Source of the DNA: Insulibacter thermoxylanivorax
GTDB lineage: Bacteria; Bacillota; Bacilli; Paenibacillales; DA-C8
Length of the DNA stretch: 64,000 bases
Assembly (NCBI RefSeq): GCF_015472005.1
Contig: NZ_BMAQ01000004.1
Span: forward strand, 62,001 to 126,000
Direction: 5' to 3'
Shown here: positions 9,126-16,135 of the stretch, piece after piece
How positions within the stretch are numbered: the first letter of the stretch is position 1
Layout: each line of letters begins with the position of its first letter
Notes under the pieces: generated by a model
Database searches by the model: none
Told to the model about the DNA's origin: nothing
Seen by the model: the letters and a program-made list of their open reading frames with translations, nothing else
Program-made: the position numbers and the translations under genes

Positions 9126-10037
9126 TCAGGCTCTTAATCCGCCCAATAATCTCCCCAATGCCCGCCGACGCGAGGCCTTTCGATATCGCTGAACATAGGA
9201 GTAGTCTGTTAAGATGACCCCTGCATCCCGAAGGGCATAAGCAAAATCCGAATCCAGCATCAAGCGGTATTCCCATACCCGCTTCTCCCAGGAGGGCACC
9301 TTCGCCTTCATCTCCTCATCTTCCAAGGCCGGATGGATATAGATCTCCGAGACACCCTCGGGAAGTTCATAAATCTTGGTGATCAGCATCTGCTTGAAGC
9401 GTTCGTAGGTCTCTCCAGGCTGCACGTCATAGGAATGAGAGAGCAGGTAATCGGGGATGCGGCAGCCGACCAGATCGGCAAACGCAGTGACTATAGACAG
9501 GGTGCCTGCGGCATTGGGAATCGAGTTGAGCAGCTCATCCTTGGCTGCGATGTAACGAGGCAGACGGAAGGGCAGCCTCCGTTTCGCACATTCCCTGAGC
9601 ACATAAGGAAGATGACTGCGCCCTGTTGCGATCCCATATAAGCTGCCCATATGATTGTCAACGTGAGAGATCGCAATCCCAGCCTGAGCCATCGCCGCAA
9701 ACTGCGCCTGAATCTCAGCCCTGACCTCCTTCGTCACCGCCTTGATCTCGAATTCCTCGATCGTCTTCGGCATCGCTCCGCTCTCATCGTGCAGGGACTT
9801 GCCGCCGCTCAGACTCTTCCAGCGAAGCCCATCGATCTCGCTGGTCAGGGTCAGATGCAGTCCGATATTCTTCAGCCCGCGCCGTCTAACCCACGCGGCA
9901 GCTTCAGCAAAGGCCGGCGCCGGCGGCATCAGCGTCGCGGAGGATACCCGCCGCTCTTCAAGCAGATGCTGAATCGCCTCATTGGCTGCACGGCACTGGC
10001 CGTAATCATCGCAATTCAAGATGAGACGCCGCTCCAT
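9126..10037 (-). CDS. ChbG/YdjC-family carbohydrate deacetylase
   Basis: 303 residues. The metal site of the ChbG/HpnK family is visible: LNCDDYG near residue 10, IGLHLTLT near residue 60 and ISHVDNHMGS near residue 125. Members remove acetyl groups from N-acetylated sugars such as diacetylchitobiose. ATG 10037 follows GAGGAGG. It starts five bases after the stop of the sugar symporter gene, so the two form an operon; the deacetylase probably acts on an oligosaccharide taken up by the symporter. Substrate not determined. Confidence 0.88.
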   Translation of the reverse strand: MERRLILNCDDYGQCRAANEAIQHLLEERRVSSATLMPPAPAFAEAAAWVRRRGLKNIGLHLTLTSEIDGLRWKSLSGGKSLHDESGAMPKTIEEFEIKAVTKEVRAEIQAQFAAMAQAGIAISHVDNHMGSLYGIATGRSHLPYVLRECAKRRLPFRLPRYIAAKDELLNSIPNAAGTLSIVTAFADLVGCRIPDYLLSHSYDVQPGETYERFKQMLITKIYELPEGVSEIYIHPALEDEEMKAKVPSWEKRVWEYRLMLDSDFAYALRDAGVILTDYSYVQRYRKASRRRALGRLLGGLRA

Positions 10038-10042
10038 CCTGA

Positions 10043-11332
10043 TCAGACCTCCTCAACCTTATCGGTATAGCCTCTTAGTGCCCAAGAGAGGATGAAGGAT
10101 ATCATCAGCAAGGTGAATGGGATCACGCAGATGAGGAAGCGGAACGCACCTTCCGGATTCGGGCCGGGCTGCTCCCCGCTTTCATATCCGAAGATGACAC
10201 TGACCACGAAGAAGGCCAGGGCCGACAAGAAACCGCTCGAACGGGTGATGAATCCCGCAACGGCGGTATAGATGCCCTCCCTCCTCCTCCCCGTCTGTTT
10301 GGCATCCCGGTCGATGATCTGACCGCTGACCACGGGCGGCGTCACCAAGAAACCCGCCAGTCCGAAGCCGACGATCACGCCCGCGAGGATCCCTCCAGCC
10401 AATCCCTCGGCGAACCAGAGCGGAATCACGGAACAAGCATAACAGGCGAAGGCCCACCGCCAGCTGCGGACGGCTCCCAGTCTCCGTACCACGGCATACC
10501 ACACGAATACCAGCGGGATGACGGAGACGAACACCGCCGCCATCAACAGGGTGACCTCTGCATCGGGAATGCCGAGCACATAGATCGCGTAGAAGGGGAT
10601 CATCGAACTGATGAGGCCGTTCACCGTCTGCGCGAAGGAATTGGCGATGTTGAAGATCCAGAATGCACGGTTGCCTAAGGTCAGCCGGAACGCCTTGGCC
10701 AGCTTCAGCGGTTCTTGCGTTCGCGCATCCTCCCGCTCCCGGATCATCGCCATGCAGTACCACATCAGCAGCAAGAACAGCCCCGCATAGATCCAAGCCA
10801 TCGACCCAAAGCCTAAGGCCGTGTAGATCAGCGGCGTAACCGCTGTTGCAACAAGCAATGCCGCGATCTGATAAGCCTGCTGGATCGCCGAAGCCCTTGC
10901 CCGTATGCGGTCGCCTCGATAAAGCTCTGGAAATAGTGCGCCGTAATTCACCCAGATGACCGCTGATGCGGTCTCGAACAAGAGAAGCGCCAGCAGGAAC
11001 CAGATGAACAGACCGTTCTGTCCAAGGGAAGATGGAGCGGAGAACATCATGATGAAGGTGAGAGCCATAAACGGCAACGCTCCGTAGATCCAAGGTTTTC
11101 GCCGTCCGAAGCGCGTTCTCGTCCGGTCGGAAAGGTACCCCAGCATGGGTTCATTGAGCGCATCCCAGATCGTGTAGATCAGTCTCGCTAATGTCGCAAG
11201 GCCGATGCCTAAGCCTAAGGTCTCGACGTAATAGTAGCTGTGAAAGGACATGAAGGCTTGCACCGGAATCATCATCGCCAACATGCCGGCTGCATACGCA
11301 TATGGTGAGTTCACTCGCTTGCTCATCCCCAT
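10043..11332 (-). CDS. GPH-family sugar:cation symporter (MFS)
   Basis: About 429 residues with twelve membrane spans. SDRTRTRFGRRKPWI is the signature loop of glycoside-pentoside-hexuronide cation symporters (MelB type), and ALNEPMLGYLSD precedes it. ATG 11332 (MGMSKRV) was chosen because GGGAG lies upstream; the earlier in-frame ATG 11359 has no ribosome site. First gene of an operon with the ChbG-like deacetylase; a perfect cre match stands 60 bp upstream, pointing to glucose repression and a plant-saccharide substrate. Confidence 0.88.
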   Translation of the reverse strand: MGMSKRVNSPYAYAAGMLAMMIPVQAFMSFHSYYYVETLGLGIGLATLARLIYTIWDALNEPMLGYLSDRTRTRFGRRKPWIYGALPFMALTFIMMFSAPSSLGQNGLFIWFLLALLLFETASAVIWVNYGALFPELYRGDRIRARASAIQQAYQIAALLVATAVTPLIYTALGFGSMAWIYAGLFLLLMWYCMAMIREREDARTQEPLKLAKAFRLTLGNRAFWIFNIANSFAQTVNGLISSMIPFYAIYVLGIPDAEVTLLMAAVFVSVIPLVFVWYAVVRRLGAVRSWRWAFACYACSVIPLWFAEGLAGGILAGVIVGFGLAGFLVTPPVVSGQIIDRDAKQTGRRREGIYTAVAGFITRSSGFLSALAFFVVSVIFGYESGEQPGPNPEGAFRFLICVIPFTLLMISFILSWALRGYTDKVEEV

Positions 11333-11392
11333 CCCCCGCTCCCGCATGAATAAAAGCATAATGATAAAATGAGCCGTTTATGGGACTTCATT

Positions 11393-11406
11393 TGTAAACG
11401 CTCTCA
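11393..11406. promoter_or_regulatory. cre site (CcpA operator) before the symporter operon
   Basis: TGTAAACGCTCTCA fits the consensus TGWAAnCGnTnWCA at every position. It lies 61-74 bp before the chosen symporter start, a position suited to repression when preferred sugars are present. Confidence 0.8.
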
Positions 11407-11569
11407 TGTTATCATATTCCATGTACCGGCTGGTTACCTCTGCTTCGAAGAATCTGGGCTGAATCACCGCAGTGATCACACTTCAATTGTACGCTTGCAG
11501 ATCCAGAATAGACTTTATGATGCGATTTGCTTAGAAGATTTGGCATAGACTATGAATAGATCCTCGATT

Positions 11570-11597
11570 TTGCACATTCCTGGCAACATGCTATGAT
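11570..11597 (+). promoter_or_regulatory. likely promoter of the thioredoxin-like gene
   Basis: TTGCAC (11570-11575), spacer of 16, TATGAT (11592-11597), about 70 bp before the start codon at 11668. The rest of the gap 11407-11569 holds nothing recognisable. Confidence 0.5.
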
Positions 11598-11667
11598 GGT
11601 ACCATGCCGGACATCCATCACACGAACACTGAATCCTTAACCATCACCCAACAAGGAGGAATAGGAT

Positions 11668-12288
11668 ATGACCGCGCATGCCGCGAGCAAAATCTCCGAT
11701 GAGAGAAGAATCCGTGCTTACTCCGAAGGCATCAGCTTCCAGCAGTTTGTTGAACAAGCGGAAGTCAATCAAGAACTGCTGTCGAGCAACTTTGACGCAT
11801 ATGCACTGACGGAAGAAGAGCTAACCTTTTTCCAATCCATCTCTGAGCCCATCGATGTGATCGTGCTTGCCCATGATTGGTGCGGCGATGTTGCCTCGAA
11901 CCTGCCGCTGTTTGCGAAGATCGAACAGCTGACGGGCAAGCTCAAGCTGCATATCTTAAACCGCGATCCGGACAACTGGGATATCGCCCATGCCTATCCG
12001 GCCGCGGACGGGAAGCATCGACTCCCTACCTATATCTTCTTCGACGGTGAGGGACGGGAACTCGGCACCTTCATCGAACGCCCTGAAGAGATCACGGAGA
12101 TGATCCCCGAATGGCGCGCCCAGTTCTGGCAGCTGCATCCGGAATGGAGCTGGGAAGGCAAGTCCATAGACAGCATCGGCGAGGAAGGAATCGCCGCATG
12201 GCGGGCATATATGATGTCGCAGCGGCAAGAGAAGCGAGACCTGGAGAAGGAAGGCATCCTCAAAGCGCTGCGAGCGATCATCGGTTAA
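11668..12288 (+). CDS. thioredoxin family protein (Thioredoxin_9 type)
   Basis: 206 cytosolic residues behind AAGGAGGA. The thioredoxin-like core runs from about residue 60 (IDVIVLAHDWCGDVASNLP) to residue 145 (RLPTYIFFDGEGRELGTF). The active-site region is HDWCGD, so only one Cys replaces the usual CxxC, as is typical for this family of small Bacillales proteins whose role is unknown; a simple disulfide-reductase cycle is unlikely. A charged helical tail follows. Monocistronic, convergent with the TraB-family gene. Confidence 0.82.
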   Translation: MTAHAASKISDERRIRAYSEGISFQQFVEQAEVNQELLSSNFDAYALTEEELTFFQSISEPIDVIVLAHDWCGDVASNLPLFAKIEQLTGKLKLHILNRDPDNWDIAHAYPAADGKHRLPTYIFFDGEGRELGTFIERPEEITEMIPEWRAQFWQLHPEWSWEGKSIDSIGEEGIAAWRAYMMSQRQEKRDLEKEGILKALRAIIG

Positions 12289-12294
12289 ATGAAA

Positions 12295-12336
12295 TAAGGC
12301 AGCCCCGGTTTCTTATGGAAGCCGGAGGCTGCCTTA
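12295..12336. terminator. bidirectional terminator
   Basis: TAAGGCAGCC (12295-12304) pairs with GGCTGCCTTA (12327-12336), with an inner CCGG/CCGG extension. It serves the thioredoxin-like gene and the convergent TraB-family gene that stops at 12342. Confidence 0.75.
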
Positions 12337-12341
12337 ACTTG

Positions 12342-13538
12342 TTAGAGATTATCGAAGAATACCCGCAGGACATCCGCCCCGCCCAGGAACGTACCCAAGG
12401 AGCTGCCGAGATTGGCCAGGACGACGACGAGCAAGATGCGTGTCACTTTGTTTCGCCAGAACCCTTTGAAACTTAAGATGTCGGTGGACAAGCGCTCAAA
12501 GTCCCCCACATTGGGCCTTTTGAAGTAGGCTTGGACAATACCTGCAAACCAGCCCGCCGCAAGAAACGGGAAGAATGACGTGATCGGCGCGGCGATGAAA
12601 GCCGTTAAAATCGCCAGCGGATGAGCCAGAGCGAAGGCTGCCCCGATCGCCGAAAGGGAGCCGTTCCACAGAACCCAGCTGACGGTCTGCTGCCAGCCCG
12701 CCTGCGGATTGGCTAAGAATGTATACAAGACGACGGCCAAGATGAGGATCGGGATACTCCAGCCGATGATCTTCGGCCACTTGGACTTCGGCGGAACTTT
12801 CGTTAATTCCGTCAAATCATGGTCATGCTTGATCGCTTCCTTCACCCCGGGTACATGGGCTGCACCAAGTACAGCAACGATCTTATTGCCCGGCGCCTCT
12901 TTGATCTTCTGGGCGAGATATTGGTCCCGTTCATCGATCAGCGGCGTCTTCAGACGCGGGAAGCTCTGCGTAAATTCCTCCAGCATCGAATCAAGCATAT
13001 CCTGCGATTTCATCTTCTCCAGCTCTTCCTCGGTGATTTCTTCATCGCTGAAGATGCTGTAGAAGATCTGCACCAAGAGCTTCATCTTCCCCCAGAAGCC
13101 GACGTTCTTCCAGATGCGCGAGAAGGTCACCTGGATATTGCGGTCAGCAAGGACCAGCTGCGCCCCGATCTCTTCGGCTGAGCGAATGCCCTGGATCATC
13201 TCCTGCCCCGGCTGGATGCCGAACTGCTCGGCGATCCGCTTCTGGAACGAAGAGATGGCCAGATTGATGAGCAGCAGAGTGGCTTTCCCCTCTTTGATCA
13301 CCTTGAAGATATCGGTTTCCTTCCACTTCTTCTCCTGCATGATCGATTGGTAGCGCTGCTCGTCCAATTCCACGCAAACAGCATCAGGCCTCTCTCGCTC
13401 GATCACTTCCTTGACCTGTTCGGCGCTCTGCTTCGATACATGCGCTGTTCCGATCAGAATATATTCTTTGCCATCCAGGTGGATTCGCGTGATATGATCT
13501 TCAACCGCCTGTTTCTCTATCACATTGTTCTCGGTCAT
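12342..13538 (-). CDS. TraB/PrgY-family membrane protein
   Basis: 398 residues. The N-terminal soluble domain has the two conserved family motifs IGTAHVSKQSAEQV near residue 30 and LGAAHVPG near residue 230, plus CVELDEQRY. Hydrophobic segments follow from about residue 255 (WSIPILILAVVLYTF, AFALAHPLAILTAF, ITSFFPFLAAGWF, ILLVVVLANLGSS). The family includes the enterococcal PrgY/TraB pheromone-shutdown proteins and the TIKI proteases, and shares a likely metalloprotease-like fold; in free-living Bacillales its function is unknown. ATG follows AAGGAAGG. Confidence 0.87.
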   Translation of the reverse strand: MTENNVIEKQAVEDHITRIHLDGKEYILIGTAHVSKQSAEQVKEVIERERPDAVCVELDEQRYQSIMQEKKWKETDIFKVIKEGKATLLLINLAISSFQKRIAEQFGIQPGQEMIQGIRSAEEIGAQLVLADRNIQVTFSRIWKNVGFWGKMKLLVQIFYSIFSDEEITEEELEKMKSQDMLDSMLEEFTQSFPRLKTPLIDERDQYLAQKIKEAPGNKIVAVLGAAHVPGVKEAIKHDHDLTELTKVPPKSKWPKIIGWSIPILILAVVLYTFLANPQAGWQQTVSWVLWNGSLSAIGAAFALAHPLAILTAFIAAPITSFFPFLAAGWFAGIVQAYFKRPNVGDFERLSTDILSFKGFWRNKVTRILLVVVLANLGSSLGTFLGGADVLRVFFDNL

Positions 13539-13682
13539 AGCAACCTTCCTTCATCAAGATCACGCCGCATGAACTGCGGCCGGAATATCATCGAATATTC
13601 AAACTTCATTCATTATACAATAAGGGGCATCATCATTAAACCGCTGATTTGCAGACCCTGACAGCTTCCGATGATCAATAAA

Positions 13683-13707
13683 AGGGAAGCCAGCCATGGG
13701 CTTCCCT
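13683..13707 (-). terminator. terminator of the NodB deacetylase gene
   Basis: AGGGAAGC (13683-13690) pairs with GCTTCCCT (13700-13707); on the minus strand TTTTATT follows directly. Confidence 0.8.
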
Positions 13708-13713
13708 CGGGTT

Positions 13714-14514
13714 CTATAACGCTGTTGTTGTACCGCCCTTCACTTCCACGATCCGCTCATCATCGACCTTGAGCCACACACTCTGATATGACGGGTTATA
13801 GACAAAGTCCTGCGATGCGGAGAACTGTAATCTTCGAAAGGCATTCATATAGTCCACATACTCGATGTTGGTCGCATACCAGATGTCATCGCGGCGGCCC
13901 ATCATCTTGCAGAACTTCTCGATTAAGTCCCAGTTGTTATCGTTGTCAAATTCATAGCTGTGGCCCCATACATACATCATATACAGGTACTGACTCTTAT
14001 GTAAGGCTAAGAACTGTTCACCCAGGTTCAACAGATCCCGGTTATGATGACAGGTTGAGCGCCACTCGAGGAGATCATCGGGGAGCCCGAAGGAGCCTGT
14101 CCCGCCCACCGTGCGAGCATATTCGATGCCAAGATGCGGGAGCATCTGTTTAATGGTGCTGTTGTATGAACCGTTCGGATAGGACATCCCGCGCACGGGA
14201 TAGCCGACGATCCCCTCCAGCCGCTTGCGATCCTCCATGATCTCGTAAACCAGCTGTTCCTTAGAGCATCTAGCGATCGTAGGATGGGTGAGCGTATGGG
14301 CGGACACCTCATGTCCCGCATACAGCTCCGGAATCTCCTCCTCCGTCACGCGATCCCCTTGGCCGATCAAGCCGCCGTTTAGATGGAACGTCCCCTTGAT
14401 GCCATAGCGATTGAAGATCTCGACTAACCGGCGATCGGCGGTGCGTCCGTCATCATAGCTCATCGTGAGTACCTTGAACTTCCCTTCTGGAAACGTTGCC
14501 ACAACTCGTTTCAT
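13714..14514 (-). CDS. polysaccharide deacetylase family protein (NodB domain)
   Basis: 266 residues from ATG 14514, preceded by GGGAGG at good spacing (an upstream ATG at 14541 has no such site). NodB motifs: TMSYDDG near residue 18 with the catalytic and metal Asp pair, SAHTLTHP near residue 72 with the two metal His, and MSYPNGSYN near residue 110. No signal peptide, so it acts in the cytoplasm or on a soluble substrate rather than on the wall. Substrate unknown. Confidence 0.87.
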   Translation of the reverse strand: MKRVVATFPEGKFKVLTMSYDDGRTADRRLVEIFNRYGIKGTFHLNGGLIGQGDRVTEEEIPELYAGHEVSAHTLTHPTIARCSKEQLVYEIMEDRKRLEGIVGYPVRGMSYPNGSYNSTIKQMLPHLGIEYARTVGGTGSFGLPDDLLEWRSTCHHNRDLLNLGEQFLALHKSQYLYMMYVWGHSYEFDNDNNWDLIEKFCKMMGRRDDIWYATNIEYVDYMNAFRRLQFSASQDFVYNPSYQSVWLKVDDERIVEVKGGTTTAL

Positions 14515-14632
14515 CCCTCGATTCCTCCCTTGGCTGTCCATCTAAGTTCATCATATCACGAATCTTGGATGCGCAACATATGGATGCGATGGATGAAGCT
14601 GCAATTGGTGAATCTGTACTTTCTCTGCGGAC

Positions 14633-15019
14633 TTAATCGCGCCCCCGCTGGGTCAGCTTACGCTGCACCTTCTCTTCGTATTCCTGGAACACAGCCGAGT
14701 GCCCCCATCCTCTCTGCGCCATCAAAGCTTGGTAACGAAGCCGCAGCACCGCAAGCTCCCGGTCTAACCTGACCCTCTCCTGCTCATCCTGGCAGCTGTT
14801 GATCAGGTCTTGCAGCGTGACCATCTCCTTGTGCAGCTGCAGTTCCTCCGGCAAGACGCCTGCGTTTTTGAGCAATCGGTAGCTCGCCCGAAGGTCCTCC
14901 GGCACCATCGAGTCGTCCTCTAATTGCAGCGGCTTGCCCATCCCCGGCAGGTTATCCAGCTTCCCTTGGTTGATCGCCTCTTGGATCTTCTCCTCGGCGA
15001 TTCTCGAGATCCAATCCAT
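14633..15019 (-). CDS. DUF1992 (DnaJC28-conserved domain) protein
   Basis: 128 residues from ATG 15019 (MDWISRIAEEKIQEAINQG), preceded by GGAG. The motif KIQEAINQGKLDNLPGMGKPLQL is shortened here in meaning but present at residues 9-31 and defines the DUF1992 family, named after a domain in human DnaJC28. The remainder is charged and helical. Function unknown. An in-frame ATG at 15073 would add 18 residues outside the family domain. Confidence 0.85.
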   Translation of the reverse strand: MDWISRIAEEKIQEAINQGKLDNLPGMGKPLQLEDDSMVPEDLRASYRLLKNAGVLPEELQLHKEMVTLQDLINSCQDEQERVRLDRELAVLRLRYQALMAQRGWGHSAVFQEYEEKVQRKLTQRGRD

Positions 15020-15226
15020 GCCGTCTCCACTCCCTTGATATTCGCTGAGGTTTGTGCCAATTTTATTCTTCATTTTACTATAGCGCCTTTATTTTGTGTC
15101 TTCATTGTTGGTTTCTTCCATCCCTGATCTTAAGATCGATCACTTTAACGGCCTATAGAGGTATGATAAAATATTTCAGTAGCATTCATACAAATCCTAG
15201 GATCGAAAGCGAGTTGGAATGACCTT

Positions 15227-15946
15227 ATGGGGCGCAAATGGAACAATATCAAATACAAAAAAGCCGCTAAAGACGCCAACACAAGCCGCATCTACGCCAA
15301 ATTCGGCCGCGAGCTCTATGCGGCAGCCAGACGCGGCGACCCCGATCCAGAGACGAATCAAGCGCTGAAGCTCGTCATCGAGCGTGCTAAGACGTACAAT
15401 GTGCCGAAGGCCATCATCGACCGTGCGATCGAGAAGGCGAAGGGCAACTCCGATGAAACCTTCGAAGAATTGCGTTACGAAGGCTTCGGACCGAATGGTT
15501 CGATGATCATCGTCGATACACTTACGAATAACGTGAACCGAACCGCTGCCGAGGTTCGCGCTGCCTTCAACAAGAACGGCGGCAACATGGGCGTGAGCGG
15601 TTCCGTCTCCTATATGTTCGATGCCACAGCTGTGCTCGGAATCGAGGGCAAATCGGCGGAAGAAGTGCTCGAACTGCTGATGGAATCCGACATCGATGTG
15701 CGCGATATTATCGAAGAGGATGACACGGTGATCGTCTATGCGGAGCCGGATCAGTTCCACGACGTTCAGCTGGCCTTTAAGAATGCCGGCATCACAGAGT
15801 TCGCCGTGGCAGAACTGACGATGCTGCCGAAGAACGAGATCGTCTTGCCGGAAGACGCCCAAGCCCAGTTCGAGAAGCTGATCGACGCTCTGGATGATCT
15901 GGAGGACGTGCAGCAGATCTATCATAACGTAGATCTAGAAGAATAA
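15227..15946 (+). CDS. yeeI: YebC/PmpR family protein YeeI
   Basis: 239 residues. It starts [18 protein letters not shown], which matches B. subtilis YeeI (239 residues) rather than the RuvC-linked paralogue YrbC, and ends with [11 protein letters not shown]. The family has been described as transcriptional regulators and, more recently, as factors that help ribosomes through proline-rich stretches; which applies here is not shown by the sequence. Monocistronic with its own terminator. Confidence 0.93.
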   Translation: MGRKWNNIKYKKAAKDANTSRIYAKFGRELYAAARRGDPDPETNQALKLVIERAKTYNVPKAIIDRAIEKAKGNSDETFEELRYEGFGPNGSMIIVDTLTNNVNRTAAEVRAAFNKNGGNMGVSGSVSYMFDATAVLGIEGKSAEEVLELLMESDIDVRDIIEEDDTVIVYAEPDQFHDVQLAFKNAGITEFAVAELTMLPKNEIVLPEDAQAQFEKLIDALDDLEDVQQIYHNVDLEE

Positions 15947-15955
15947 TATTAAGAA

Positions 15956-15979
15956 GGAGGCCGCCGCTTGCGGCCTCTT
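15956..15979 (+). terminator. terminator of yeeI
   Basis: GAGGCCGC and GCGGCCTC form a GC-rich stem with a short loop, followed by a weakly T-containing stretch. Confidence 0.7.
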
Positions 15980-16008
15980 CAGCTATCTGATGCACTGTTG
16001 CTGCGCCT

Positions 16009-16135
16009 GAGTCGACAAGAAATGTTGTCTCGGTGTGGGAAACGTGCAATGCGATGCTTGAGACGACAAGATGTATCGACTTCACATAAGAACTGCGCGC
16101 TTCGATGGCTGTGACGACAGGAAGTATCGTCTCAG
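16009..16135. repeat. cluster of three copies of the dispersed palindromic repeat
   Basis: Copies at 16009-16033 (GTCGACAAGAAATGTTGTCTC), 16060-16080 (GAGACGACAAGATGTATCG) and 16111-16135 (GACGACAGGAAGTATCGTC). Each has a GACRACA-type left arm and a TGTTGTC or TATCGTC right arm around a short AGAAR centre. The array lies between yeeI and the GH43 gene. Confidence 0.6.
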
